NCBI GenBank assembly: GCA_003427395.1 | Contig: BFEA01000329.1 | Span: 307,476-351,654 of the forward strand | Length of the DNA: 44,179 bases | Origin: Chara braunii | Lineage: Eukaryota; Streptophyta; Charophyceae; Charales; Characeae | Reading direction: 5' to 3' | Part shown: piece after piece, positions 1 to 10,335 of the stretch | Layout: each line of letters opens with the position of its first letter | How positions within the stretch are numbered: position 1 is the first letter of the stretch | Translations under genes and position numbers: made by a program | The notes under the pieces: generated by a model | Told to the model about the DNA's origin: nothing | Seen by the model: only the letters and a program-made list of their open reading frames with translations | Databases searched by the model: none

Positions 1-75
1 GGGGCACCCCCGCGGCGGGGGTCCTGGGGTCAAACCCCTACCCCGGCTTTGCCCCCGGGGGCCCCCGCGTGACAA
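1..75. repeat. GC-rich palindromic cluster
   Basis: Roughly 75 bases made mainly of runs of G and C arranged as small palindromes, for example GCCCCCGGGGGC and GGGGTCAAACCCC. The integrase reading frame of the Gypsy element runs into this cluster and loses all family resemblance there. It looks like an inserted or recombined GC cluster, but its left end is outside the window. Confidence 0.6.
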
Positions 76-930
76 CCCTGCTCATAGCTACGGACTTGTC
101 GGCCTTGGGCCAATTCGGTCATCTGTTGGCATTTCCGAGCTAATCGGGGAAGGGACTGTTCCATCAGCTCTAGGTGCCGCTTGGCCTTGTCCCGAACCGT
201 GGCCCTTGTGGGTTGTCGGCTCAACGAAGATTCATCTGGGGGGCTCGGTATTGAAACGCAGACCATGCTATTGGTTCGTAATTGAGAAGGGCTCAGGCCC
301 GTCGATTCGTGGGGCGTGCCTCGATGGACTGCCAGAATATGATCTATGATACCGGGCCAGGGCCTCGGATCCCGTGCCGCGATGTTTCGTCGCAGCGTTG
401 TCTTTATTACCCTATTCGTGTTTTCTACCAGCCCGTTAGACTGTGACATGTGGAGTGCGGTATTTTGAATAGCGACGCCGTGTATGACCAGGTTCCTCAA
501 AACATCCCCTCCGAATTCTACCCCATTATCGGTCAGGATATCCTCTGTGTCCTGATGCATTCCTAAAAAACGGTTGACGTATCGCGCAATTTCAGCCGCC
601 TGTCGTGTATGACACGGATATGCCTCAATCCATTTCGAGAAATGGTCTACAAACACCAGTAGGATTGAACACTCACAGCTATTAGGTCCAGGGGGCACCA
701 CAATATCGGTAGTATCCATACTAACCCTCTGGAAAGGCCGTTCAACTACCGTCGACACTATCGATCTTGGTGGCTGAATCGGCGCCTTGGCAGCGGCTCA
801 GACCTGACAGTTCATGACGATGAATTTCACATCGTCACGAATATTGGACCAATACCACTTATTTTTGTCAATTGTCGTTTCCTCGTGTGTTGTCTTTACG
901 CAGTCATACCTCATGAACAGGTGTCGTACT
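30..930 (-). pseudogene. Gypsy integrase (zinc-binding region and catalytic core)
   Basis: Integrase inserts the retrotransposon cDNA into the chromosome. The open part runs 758 to 30 and carries the core triad: Asp in VSMDTTDIV, Asp in ILTDNGVEF, Glu in SNGLVENTNR, with 34 residues between the last two by my count (the usual figure is 35). Upstream, about 930-798, the same frame gives an HHCC-like region (KTTHEET, then KWYWSNIRDDV and MNCQV). The second zinc cysteine position is a TGA stop at 798-800. The GTG codon at 758 is not a real start, because the domain continues upstream. The C-terminal part dissolves into the GC-rich cluster below about position 75, so no chromodomain can be seen. 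Confidence 0.92.
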
Positions 931-1119
931 ATCATCCAAAGGCCACTGTCATCCGTCTTCTGTTTTCTAACCGACCCCCATTCCAGCGATAGTCCCGAGC
1001 TCTTTCATTGGCCCTCCTCCGGTCCTCCTTGGTGAAGTCCTGGAGGGGGTTACCTACTAGGGTGGTGATTAAAGCAATGTTCGTCCATACTTCGACTCTT
1101 CTAAACTTCCGGGTTTTTT

Positions 1120-1440
1120 CTAATCCTTCAGACGTGGCATCGAGAAATCAAGCCTCGGTCGGATCTTATCGTCTCGACATAAGGGGCACAACCAAGGCTT
1201 ATTATTATTTATGTATTGAATGCACGAGCCGTGCGCTCGTGCGACACATTGCCGACAATCTATCCATTCCGTATATCCTTCCCCATAAGGATGCATAGGG
1301 ACCGAGTAGACGCGTGAAATTGCTTCGCAAAAATAGCAAAATTTGTCAGGAAGAGAGAAAAGAGATGAAGATGAGAGGGGAGGGAGAGGAGTTGCAAGAT
1401 TACCTCCGTCACCCATTGCCACTTGTCTACTTCTTGCCAC
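1120..1440 (-). pseudogene. PHD-type zinc finger within Gypsy pol
   Basis: The frame encodes a C4HC3 cysteine/histidine pattern at about 1338-1177: CYFC, 23 residues, CRQC, four residues, H, two residues, C, 11 residues, CPLC. A Trp stands two residues before the last pair (WLCPLC). This is the classic PHD spacing; PHD fingers usually bind histone H3 tails. It sits between RNase H (ending 1427) and the integrase zinc-binding region (starting about 930), so it appears to be part of the pol polyprotein. Its frame differs from that of RNase H, so a frameshift lies near 1380-1430. It could instead be a host exon caught between two element fragments, or a RING-like variant. No intact copy in this window settles this. 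Confidence 0.7.
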
Positions 1441-1981
1441 GTGGAAGGACTACCACTTGTCCGTACTTGGGTCCATTCGCCGATTCCGGTTCCTTCCACG
1501 GAATGATCTCTTCTCCTTTAGGTACCTTAGCTGGACGATGCAGACGTGTCAGCCCGTCCGCATTGCTGTGCCTCTTCGTCTTTCGATGGATGATGTCGAA
1601 ATCGTACTCCTGTAGGCGCACCGCCCACCGTCCAATCATGCCCGTGTAATTAGTGAGCCTCTTGAGAGCCAGCAATGACTCGTGATCGGTTACAAGGAGG
1701 AACTTCTGTCCGTAGAGATACGAATGGAAGTGCCGAATCCCCCAGACTACGGCATAGTATTCACCCTGCGGGGCTGAATCGTTCCTTCGCTCGTCTGGCA
1801 TTGTACGCGACGCGTACTCGATGACGTGTTCTCGGCCGTCGTTCCTCTTCTGCGCTAGAATAGCAGAAATCGCCTCTGGCTGTCAGTCCGTGATAACAAT
1901 GAACTGCTTCGTAGGGTCCGGCCGGATCAAAATAGGTGTCGTCGCCAGGGTGTCCTTGAGGGTGGCGAAGGCCTGTTCTCA
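1427..1981 (-). pseudogene. Gypsy RNase H domain
   Basis: RNase H removes the RNA strand during retrotransposon reverse transcription. The frame shows the usual landmarks: VITD then QPEAISAILAQ (first catalytic Asp), QGEYYAVVWGIRHF (Glu), LLVTDHESLLAL (Asp), GRWAVRLQEYDFDI and NADGLTR (last Asp). Two TGA codons interrupt it, at 1979-1981 (DAE-stop-EQAF) and 1883-1885 (TD-stop-QPEA). In related elements these positions are commonly Trp, so both fit TGG to TGA changes. The frame ends at a TAG at 1427-1429, just before the shift into the zinc-finger frame. Confidence 0.93.
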
Positions 1982-2865
1982 CTCTGCGTCCCAACTGAGG
2001 GGCTGGTCTTTTCGTAGTAGGTTCGTCAGAGGCCGCGCTATCACGGCGAAGCCCTTGATGAAGCGACGGTAGTACGATGCTAGTCCCAAGAAAGCTCGAA
2101 CCTGTGTTAGTGACATAAGAACTGGGGCGTCTTTTACCGCAGCGACCTTTCTCGAATTCGCAGTCCTCCGCGTGTCACCAAGTAACCCAAGAACGAGATT
2201 TCTGAAAGGAAAAACTCGCTCTTCTCGAGCGCGATCTTGAACCCAGCATCTCTCAGAGCTCCCAGCGTCCACTCTATGTGCTGTGCATGTCCGTGATAGG
2301 TTTCCGAGTAGACCAGGATGTCGTCCATGTACACGATGACGCAGAAGTTAATCATCCCTTGAGTTAGTCGCGTCTTGTTGACAAAGTTTTGGAATGTCAC
2401 ATTCATAGCCCGCTGAAACGTGGCAGGCGCGTTGCAAATCCCCATCGGACACCGAACCCGCTGCCACGTGCCCTCAAATAACACGAAGGCCGTTTTCGGT
2501 CGATCCTCCTCCTTAACCAGAATATGATGAAAACCATGGCGAATATCAAATTTACTGAGATAATTACCACACCCAATCGCATCCAACAAATCATCAATCC
2601 GGGGAAGGGAATACACATCTTTGATCGTGATATCATTCAACTTGTGATAATCGATGCATATGTGAATCGACCCATTTTTCTTTGGCACTAGTACTGCTGG
2701 AAATGACCATGGCCCAGTAGCAGGCTCGATCCATCCACTGGCTTCGAACTCCCGGATCCCCTGAAGAGTTGTCTTTCGTTCTACCAGGGAGTACCTGTAG
2801 GGCTTACAGTGGATCGGGGGATGGTTCCCGATTTGAATTTCGTGCTGTATGACTAGCGATAGGCC
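1979..2865 (-). pseudogene. Gypsy reverse transcriptase
   Basis: The RT copies element RNA into DNA. From just after the TAA at 2866-2868 the frame reads through RYSLVERKTTLQGIREF, SGWIEPATGPWSFPAVLVPK, CIDYHKLNDIT and SKFDIRHGFHH (first catalytic Asp) to the intact catalytic box VIVYMDDILVYS. The fingers and palm are open to about 2160. A frameshift near 2160-2180 moves the connection region (VRAFLGLASYYRRFIKGF) into the frame ending at 1979. The GTG at 2688 is internal and not a start. Apart from the frameshift and the preceding stop the catalytic residues are preserved, unlike those of the second copy at 23.7 kb. Confidence 0.95.
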
Positions 2866-3614
2866 AATTTATATGTCCGTCACGCTAATCGCATCCTGGT
2901 ATTCTTTCATAATATCCGCGATGAGGTGATGGATTTCATCGGGTACGTACTGGGGCACGTGTAGCTCGTACAACTGGTCCCATATTCGTACATCGATCTG
3001 TTTCGTGCTTACCCGTTTGGTGGGTTCAGGCGGGGGTGCGGAAATGAAGGACTCGTCCGATCGCCAGGAAAATACCGTAGCCATCATTTGCGCATCCTGT
3101 TCCCGAATGACCACGTGTTCTTCCGGCGTTACTCCGTCGCGGATATCCTGCCATGGCACGGGCTTCGTTGCGATTCTGATTCCGAGTCCAGTTTCGAGGC
3201 GCTCAGGGGTTCCAAAGAATTGGCCTCTACCCCTAAGCGTATTAATCGTATCTCTTTTGTAGGTAGCAACAGAGATCGTGGGAGATTTGTGATGTCGCAG
3301 AAGTGTCTTTTGTCGTTATATCGTGCGAGGAGAGGGGAGATACCTTCGTACAGGGTTCGAGGGGGTTCCAAAGAATCGGCCATCCTCGATATCTGTACGA
3401 GAGGTTCGCCCAGAATCATCGCTTGTGTCCTTTGTAGATTTCGATCAGTCAGGCTCAATAGTCTCGCGTTTGTTCGCTGCATAGGGTAATAGATACGCTG
3501 TCGTGCCAGTTCGAGAATTGTTGGATCGTCCTCGTCATTGTTGTCCGCATCCTTCGACGGTTGCTCACCGTCTGCGGAGTTATCCCAAGTGATCACGCGA
3601 AGAGTTCCCACCAT
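2866..3614 (-). pseudogene. Gypsy pol linker between protease and RT
   Basis: Two overlapping frames (3614-3129 and 3159-2866) join the protease to RT. They lack catalytic motifs but are recognisably the same protein as the linker of the second Gypsy copy: LGEPLVQISRMADSLEPP here matches VGEPLLRVSRIINLLEPP at about 24.8 kb. The end, VPDEIHHLIADIMKEYQDAI, resembles the stretch commonly found just before Gypsy RT (compare VPNEYRRLLLEVIRAYPEAV in copy 2). A TAA at 2866-2868 follows. One frameshift near 3130-3160 is needed to join the halves. Confidence 0.8.
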
Positions 3615-3664
3615 TATTGGAGAAACTCACGGGGTCACGTTAGTGGTGGTACGAAGGGTCAGCC

Positions 3665-4339
3665 TCATAGGTACAACATAGGGCTTTCCTCCTGTATTTC
3701 GAAGGACAATTGATCGCCTCTCGAAGTCCAGATTGGCTCGCAAGGCCACAAGAGTGGGAAGGCCAAAAGGACGTCATAAGTGTTCACGTCTAAGACTACG
3801 ACATCTCTCAGCGCATGCACCTTCCCCAATCGAAAGGCCACATTGGTCATCCACCCTACCGTTTTAATCTTCTCTTCATCTGCTGAAACGAGCTGATCTT
3901 TTTCCGCAAGCATAATCAGATCGTTCTTTCTTAATGCCCTTTCAACTACCCGTAATGAGATAGCCAAAACAGCGGTTCCAGAATCGATAATGGCATTGTA
4001 CGGGATTCCCCATACCTCGATATCGCACTCTGCGGATTTCCATGGGATTTGTTTAATTCGTAGGAAGTGATCGTTCTTCTGTATTAATACTAACCGTATT
4101 GGGTCTGAAGTACCAACAACGTTTTCATCTTGTGTTGGACTTTTTGCTTTCCTGTTCGCTGTCTGGGCGAGGGCAAATCGTTTCCGATTCGCCTTGCAGT
4201 GTTGCAACATCCGTTCGTTGGCTTGTTCTGATATCGAGAGTAGGTGACCGATCAGAAGAGGAATCCGATGATCCAAGGCTCGAACGATATTCAAAACATC
4301 GATCTCCCAAGTGACGAAAGTAGGTCCTCCCGACTCCAT
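3665..4339 (-). pseudogene. Gypsy aspartic protease (retropepsin-like)
   Basis: This protease would cut the polyprotein. The active-site motif is NAIIDSGTAVLAIS at about residue 120, followed by about 100 residues of the retropepsin fold. The first ~60 residues (DVLNIVRALDHRIPLLIG, then LLSISEQANERML) form a helical region that is also conserved in the second copy (DVLDALKALD, LLTISEAANEKL) and belongs to the gag-protease junction of this family. The frame is the same as that of the gag nucleocapsid part but is separated from it by in-frame TAG and TGA codons at about 4376 and 4345. The frame ends at 3665. Confidence 0.88.
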
Positions 4340-4375
4340 TTCTCATGGGGACGGTCTCCACTCCGCCACTTCCCT

Positions 4376-4900
4376 CTATTCGGGTGCGGGTTTAATTGTT
4401 CCGATCATGCCCAATCCCGGGTAACCAAGCGTTACATATTGATGCAATTGAATGAGCTCAGCAGCTTCCTTCATTGTAGCTAAGGTGTTTCCCCCCCCTT
4501 CCATTTCTTCCATTAGCGCCCCTACCCGTCTAGGTTCGTTAGCGATCGGGGCTGCTGCTACCGGTGCGCCTCCGACTCGAGGCTGCGGAGGTCGATGGGG
4601 GCAGTCTCGGGCTATGTGCCCTGGTTGATGACACGTGTAACAAACGTTCAGATTGCCAGGGATCCCTGCGGGAGGGGGTGTCGGAGCCAGCCCGTGTTGA
4701 ATCGGGGCGGCACGCACCGCTATTGGTCGCATCGACCTCATCATCGCCTTCATTCGAGCATTATGTTCCTGCTGTTCCTTTTTGCTTTCCTGAATCAGAT
4801 TGACCAATGTTTTGGTTAGTTCCAATAAGGCGGAAGACTCGTTCGGCCGTGCGGGACTTTCGATCGGAGGTGGGGGTGCGGTCATCACGGGGACGGGCAT
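4376..4900 (-). pseudogene. Gypsy gag, nucleocapsid part with CCHC knuckle
   Basis: The gag C-terminal half carries one intact zinc knuckle, CYTCHQPGHIARDC (CX2CX4HX4C), which packages element RNA. Before it lie a Pro-rich stretch and a possible coiled coil (LLELTKTLVNLIQESKKEQQ). The frame overlaps the capsid frame by 16 bases (4885-4900) in a different register, so either a frameshift mutation or programmed slippage joins them. The GTG at 4900 is probably not a genuine start. The knuckle in the second copy has lost all its cysteines. Confidence 0.9.
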
Positions 4901-5631
4901 GCTATCACACTCGGCGTTGGACGTTTGGGGGTAATTTGTTTTAGATATATGACCGGGCCAGACACAAACCTCATGTTTTCGAACTCATTTTGTAACGCAA
5001 CCAGCTCAGCTTTGGCCCGTGCTAGTTCGGACGAGTCTCCCTGCCTAGGATAGTCTTCTCCTTCTGGGACACTTGCGGCGAACTTTCGTTCCATTTCTTT
5101 TGCGACTGCCATGATCTGTTGCAGCGTGTGACTGATGGGGGAGAACTGTTTTCGCAGTTTCGTCCTCATCGTTCTGCTGCGAAGTCCATCAATAAACAAA
5201 TCTCTTCCTACCTGTTCACCCCGTTCGGTTTTCACAAACATCCGATATAATCGGTTTCGGTACTCGGTGACGGATTCGAGGGGTTTTTGAACTCGATCTT
5301 TAATCATGAAAAGGGGCTGCTCGGGATGGATGTAATCAAATCGGTTCAGGAAATCTCGCTCGAATGTTGGGAGATCGACCCATACATAGGTGCTAAACCA
5401 ATGATGAGCATCTCCTCCCAATCGTGCGGGAATGTTTACCTGTGCTTCGTTCTCATCGTATTGCTGAGCCCGGAGCGTGGCCAGCCATGCGCCATCAAGG
5501 TGATGTGCAGGATCAAACAGATAGAGATCGGGTAGCGTCATAGGAGCCCGTGCTCGTGGTGCGGGTTGATTAGGATTTATCGGTTGGTTGGGGTTCTGTT
5601 GTGGATTCGGGTTTTGTTGATTAGCGTTCAT
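4885..5631 (-). pseudogene. Gypsy gag, capsid part
   Basis: The protein starts at a true ATG (5631) with an Asn/Pro/Gln-rich tail (NQQNPNPQQNPNQP). It continues with a retrotransposon gag capsid fold: YLFDPAHHLDGAWLATLRAQ, ARLGGDAHHWFSTYV, FERDFLNRFDYIHPE, ESVTEYRNRLYRMF, LFIDGLRSRTMRTKLRKQF. The start lies about 140 bases downstream of the primer-binding site, a normal leader length. The capsid resemblance stops near ALQNEFENMRF and the frame ends at 4885. It forms the virus-like particle shell in active relatives. Confidence 0.92.
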
Positions 5632-5773
5632 GTTGACCGCCCGTCGAGCCGCAGACCGACTTCAAGTAACAATGGGGTCGCGTCGATGCACGTTCCGTGG
5701 TCAAGATCATCCCCTGTTAGCCAGATTGCTTAGCTTATCGTCCTACGAATCCTGATACCCTGCCACGTATCTA

Positions 5774-5785
5774 GCTCCGATACCA
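5774..5785 (-). other. Primer-binding site, initiator-Met tRNA type
   Basis: The minus strand reads TGGTATCGGAGC, one base different from the common plant retrotransposon site TGGTATCAGAGC, which pairs with the 3' end of initiator Met-tRNA. It is about 140 bases upstream of the gag ATG. The LTR should end just upstream of it; the minus strand reads GGGCA at 5792-5796, a few bases before the site. Confidence 0.75.
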
Positions 5786-5791
5786 ACCTCA

Positions 5792-7794
5792 TGCCCGACG
5801 CGACTTTCTGATCGGAGTGGGATGTGGGCCTGGAAGTGCGAAAAAGGGTGTGCCAAGGATTTTTGGGAAAGTGGGGGTGGAGTCCCATATCAAAATTGAG
5901 ATCTCCTGTGGCAAAGTTTCAGGGACATAGGTGCAATAAGACTAAGGGACGGGTTACATTTGGTTTGATGGCGGTCGATGTCGTGCAGCATAAGGCCGAT
6001 GGCATGCGTGGTGCATCCAGGGCCGGCCGATCTGTCTGTTTTAGTGACGGCGGTTCGGGAGAGGCTCGTTTGTGAGGGTTGCGATTCCAATGAATCGGAC
6101 CTCCGGGTGCAGACGCGTGGCGTTTATCGTCGCCCGCTATGGTTAGGCTTCGTAGTTCCAAGGGCTCGATGGTGGCCGCATCGTCTGCAGTTTCTGCACG
6201 ACGTGTGGGGCCAATACAGGGCGATGGAATTCCACGGCACCACCGTGAGTTGGTGGTACGGGAGGAGGAGATGGAAGGGAGGGAAATTGGTAGCGCTAAC
6301 GACGAAGCCGGGGGATATGAAGTACTGCGTGTTATACGTAGTTGGGTAATTGGGGCACCTCGGATCGCTGGTTACGACGCAGCGAAACTCCCTGGGGCAC
6401 AACCGGTTCTCGGTTAGGCAGGGAAATTCCAGATATCTCCGCCTAAGATACTCTCCCTCCCAGTGCTCGAAGTACCCTGAGTCCCGTGTGTATGTCATCT
6501 TGTCATTGTGGCGTAGTGGAAGCCTCCCGCACGCATCTAACGGACAGGGGGATTTCCAGATAGGGTGTTGGAAATTCCTGCCAGCTCAGGTGCTTGAAAG
6601 AAAAAAAATTCCTCGCCTACCCCGATACTGGAGGTGCCAGGTTCGTCAACGATCACGAATCGCCTCGCGTGGACACGTGTAGGCTGTGCAAATCATATCG
6701 CGCTTATACGTATCCCCACGAGGTGTTCACTCGTACCCGGACCTGTTGGATGTTGCAAAAACGAGAGTTTAATCCTGCATGCAAAAACCGCCATGTGCCA
6801 TGGACAACTATCCAACCACCCCATCATTTGGTGATCCCACAACAATCACGCGTCATCACACACATCAGACACCGCAACAACATCAGAACTCATACCATAA
6901 CAACGGCGGATCAAAGTGACAAACAATGATGATGACTAGGCAAAACGATAAATACATCATTCCATCCGAACTCGTTCATCCCACTGGCATATGCACAAAA
7001 GAGGGAGGACTGGGACGGAATGAGACACCATACAAGGACCAATATTAAAACAAAGATGCAGAAAGTAAATGACAGCGAATCGCTCGAGCTGAAATCAAAA
7101 CTTATATACAAAACTAAAGGAAAAGACAAAGAAAATTGCAAATCCACGTCCATCGACCTCAGCCTTCTCTTCCTCTTTCTCTCTCTCCGATGCGGACAGT
7201 CCGTCGTCACGCACCAACCCGCGAAGTTGTCACCCCGCTTAGTCCTCCTGCACCCATCACGTTCGCCCGCGCGCTACAGTCCGTCGTAGCCCCATGAGTC
7301 AACCCCGCGCATTCGGCACCAGCTCATCGGGTCGTGCGACTCCCACTCCAACTTACCTCTTACTTCACTCGTCAGCCGACCCTCACTGATCACACTACCC
7401 CGAGCTTCCAGCAACTGGTTAAGAGAGCTATCTAATCGCGCAGCCGTAATTTATAGCATGCATGCATGCGCGAAGAACACGAAATTGCAAGGACTTAGGA
7501 AGAGAGAAGGGAAGGGATTGCCTACGTTCTGCAGGGCCAGACCGCGGCGTGGGAGACATAGCCACTCTCCACGCATCGATCCGATTATGCAGCCCGCGTG
7601 CCAGATAGACACAGCAAAGGAGAGAGAGGGCGGGAAAGATGGAGCTCAAGAAGAAAGATACAGTTACAAGGGCGCCCTGCCCAAAATTATGGTTACACGC
7701 AAGATTAAGGGCGCCGACTAATCAGAGCTCCGTTGCAGCCGCAAAAAGAAGCGTGTGAGCAAAAAGGCAGCACGCGGCAAAATAAATCCTGAAT
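5792..7794 (-). other. Non-coding flank, probable 5' LTR of Gypsy element 1
   Basis: About 2 kb without a convincing gene, immediately upstream (on the minus strand) of the primer-binding site, so at least its left part should be the 5' LTR. The partner LTR is outside the window, so the outer boundary and length cannot be fixed. A TATA-like box lies at 7102-7109. Short open frames here have no recognisable domains. Confidence 0.45.
7102..7109 (-). promoter_or_regulatory. Possible LTR TATA box
   Basis: The minus strand reads TATATAAG, a good TATA match lying in the presumed LTR about 1.3 kb upstream of the primer-binding site. Placement inside the LTR is inferred only from position. Confidence 0.3.
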
Positions 7795-7822
7795 TTCTAA
7801 ATTCCTAAATTCCTAAATTCCT
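7795..7822. repeat. Short tandem repeat, about 9-bp unit
   Basis: Four consecutive near-copies of TAAATTCC with one extra base. The first copy is imperfect. Confidence 0.7.
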
Positions 7823-8184
7823 AGCTAATGCAAAAATAACTTCAATAAAACGCAAATTCCGAAAAGAAAGTCCTAAATTTCGAGAGTCATCGAAGGCTCG
7901 ACAAAATTCGAAAAAGAAATTAAAAAAGAAGCAAGACTTCCCCGCACGATCTACGCGCCGAAATCCTGACAACAGAACAAGAAAGAAGCGACGTCAAACA
8001 TTATTAATCGTGCCTTTTGTCGATGCAACAGCCACTCAATCGACCATCTTGGGACTTGCCCGGCCCTGAACCCAGCCATCCGAAAAGAAGCGACGCAAAA
8101 AGATGAAGAAGCGAAAACACCGATGCAATTTTCTGTCGATCCGTATCTCCCGTAATTGGCCCATCCTTCCCATCTTAGGACCCC
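7823..8184. other. No gene seen
   Basis: AT-rich sequence with A-runs. I see no coding frame with family resemblance and no RNA gene. Confidence 0.5.
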
Positions 8185-8320
8185 TCATTGTCGTCGCGCA
8201 GAAAATCGCGTGGCACAGAAAGTGGTTCATCACACATTGTTGTTGTTCCAACTGGGTATGATCTATTATCCAATTATTTGTGGGGAGGCAATGGTGGGCA
8301 ATCTGCCATTGCGGGATGTG
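8185..8320 (-). pseudogene. LINE fragment (zf-RVT region)
   Basis: A short minus-strand frame reads PQWQIAHHCLPTNNWIIDHT. It closely matches the zf-RVT region of the larger LINE copies here (QWQITHRCLPTNDWIIDRT at about 17.3 kb and RQISYRCLPTNNWIIDRI at about 21.5 kb). Similarity ends after about 45 residues, so this is a small decayed piece of the same LINE family. Confidence 0.75.
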
Positions 8321-8340
8321 ATTTTGATCATGCCCTGAGT

Positions 8341-9714
8341 CAATCGAGTGGTTGGACGAGGCCGGGCGCAGCGCTACCGGGAGCACTGCACCCGGTGCGA
8401 CCAGGCACGCCCGTTAGGAACCTCGCGTTTTCACATGGTAACAGTGGTGAGCGGTGGTGGGAGGGAGTGCATAGCAAGGAGGGGGCAGGGAGGATATGGC
8501 GAGGAGCGTTTTGAAGCACGGTGCCGTTACTTGTGAACGATTTTGCTAGGGTGGCGTGCATGGATGGGGTGCGTCGGGCGACGCCACATGGGCAGGTGGG
8601 CTATGGGGGGCAGGGTTTCGTTAGGGGAAGTGTATTTCGGGTGACGAGGGAGCCTCAACTTTGGTGTTTTGGCCGGAAGGGAGGAGCGCACTTTCATGTG
8701 GAGGGAGAGGGGGGGGAAGGTCGTTCAAGTGGGAATACCTGGACTAAGGGAAACTCTACATCAAGGGGTTCCCCTTCTTCCTCAATAGAGTGGTAAGTAA
8801 GGCTTTATGAAGGCTGGAACCTCCTGCGTCGACTCGCCAACGGGTTTGGCGAGGAGGTGCTGCACTGTTTTCAATTCTTCTTGGGGGATTGAAGATGGTC
8901 GTTGAAGTTTTCAGTGTTAGTAATGCCGTAGAGCCTAGTGGCTAGCAGTGAAAGGGAGGATGTCTTCCTTTCCCTGAAAACATTGGGGTAGGGTTTGAGG
9001 GGGAAGTGGTAAGGTGGGAATGTTGAGGAAGTGGGGATGAAGGTTTCTCGTTGGTTGATAGTCCTTAGGGTCATGGTCCTGCCCATGGGTGTTTTTTGGC
9101 TTGCTCACACTCAAATAATTACTAATAATCTTCTGATTCTGATCTGGTTTTGATTTGAAATTAGTGTTGTCCGATCCTTTCCTTCTTTCTGTGATTTCTC
9201 AATTTGTAGCTCTAAAGTAGTTGATGCTGCCCAATTCCGATCGATGATTTTAAGAGTCGTATGATTAGTTGTTTTCGAAATTTTCATTCTTTTTTGGAAT
9301 TCACTTCTTATAATTTTTCTCAGAAACGTGTCAATCCTTTTTGCAATCCACCTTCAGTCTGATCATCCTAAACAAATTCACAATTCTGAAATCCGTAAGT
9401 CTTATGCTAAACGTTTCTCAAACTAAGATTTGGGATTCTATTTCGAAAATCCTTTTTGGATATCTGAACCTATATCCGAATGTTTTTCCTTAAATACACA
9501 TGTCTAAATCCTTTCCTAATTAATTTCCTATTTTTGAAAGAATTTCGATTTATTTTCTGAATTTTCGATTCGAGGTCAAAATCCAAGAGGTAGGTCTTTT
9601 GATTTTATATTTATTGTTTTCTGTGTAATTATTTGGATAAATTTAATTTCTCAATTTCGCTTCAAAATGGGTATGCAGGGGAGTAGATAATTCTAATTTC
9701 GTTTGGTGATGGAA
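8341..9714. other. No recognisable gene; G-rich left part, AT-rich right part
   Basis: The plus strand at 8341-9100 is G-rich with weak open frames, for example one containing WNLLRRLANGFGEEVLHC near 8820. These may be a decayed retroelement protein, but I cannot assign a family. From about 9110 to 9660 the sequence is AT-rich and non-coding in appearance. Confidence 0.4.
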
Positions 9715-10335
9715 GGTGGTTTTTAGGTTTGTCCTCAGGGGGCTGTTCCATATGGAGAGGGTTGGGATGAAGGTCGGGGGAACCACTGTTCCGCGGGGAC
9801 TGGCTTTTGGTGGGAACTGCTCGTTCTTGAGGGAGTGGTGGTTCGCTAGGGGGCTTGTCTTGAGCTGGGGTCAATAAGGGGAAGGGATCGCCCCTTGACG
9901 GGGGCAGCTCAAGGACAGGAGGGAAGGTTTTTTATCAGAGTGAGGGCAAATCTGTTTCTCTGCACGATGGAGAGGTGTTGTCCTCTGTTTTTCCCTCTGT
10001 GTCGTGGAGAGAAGGGGTGGAGGGATGAGGTAGTTTTAGGGTTGTCCTCGGGGGACTTTCCCAACATGGAGAGGGTTGGGAGGGGGGCTGAGGGACCGTC
10101 GTTCTGCGGGGATAGGCTTTTGGTGGAAACTGCTTGTTTCTTAGGGAACGATGGTCTGTTAGGGGGCTTGTCCTGAGTTGGGTCGGTGAGGAGAAGGGGG
10201 ATCCTCTTGACGGGGGCAGCTCAAGGACAGGTGGGAGGGATTTGGGTAAGAATGAAGGCAATGCTAATTTTCTTCACAGTGGAGAGGTGTTGTCTTCTCC
10301 TTTCCCCTCTGTGTTGTGGAGAGAGCGGGAGGGTA
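9715..10335. repeat. Two tandem copies of a unit of about 310 bp
   Basis: The segment starting near 9715 repeats from near 10029. Shared landmarks in order are CATATGGAGAGGG/ACATGGAGAGGG, GGCTTTTGGTGG, AGGGGGCTTGTC, GACGGGGGCAGCTCAAGGACAGG and TGGAGAGGTGTTGTC. Identity looks around 80%, so the duplication is old. On the minus strand both units can be read as a Pro/Ser-rich peptide, perhaps a LINE ORF1 remnant, but no motif supports that. Confidence 0.8.

Larger units (their letters stand above)
76..5785 (-). mobile_element. Decayed Ty3/Gypsy LTR retrotransposon (element 1)
   Basis: Read on the minus strand the parts follow in order: primer-binding site, gag capsid, CCHC knuckle, DSG protease, linker, reverse transcriptase, RNase H, PHD-type zinc finger, integrase. 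The RT-RH-IN order is diagnostic of Ty3/Gypsy (Metaviridae) rather than Copia. The reading frame is broken by several in-frame stops (for example at 2866-2868, 1979-1981, 1883-1885 and 798-800) and by frameshifts in gag, after RT and before the zinc finger, so this copy is inactive. The integrase C-terminus and the 3' LTR are missing, cut off by the GC cluster and the window edge. A second copy of the same family lies at 23640-26603. Confidence 0.95.

Noticed and set aside
8380-8440. HCTRCDQARPLG on the plus strand resembling an integrase zinc-finger end
   Set aside because: Only two cysteines and no HH partner or integrase core nearby; probably chance.
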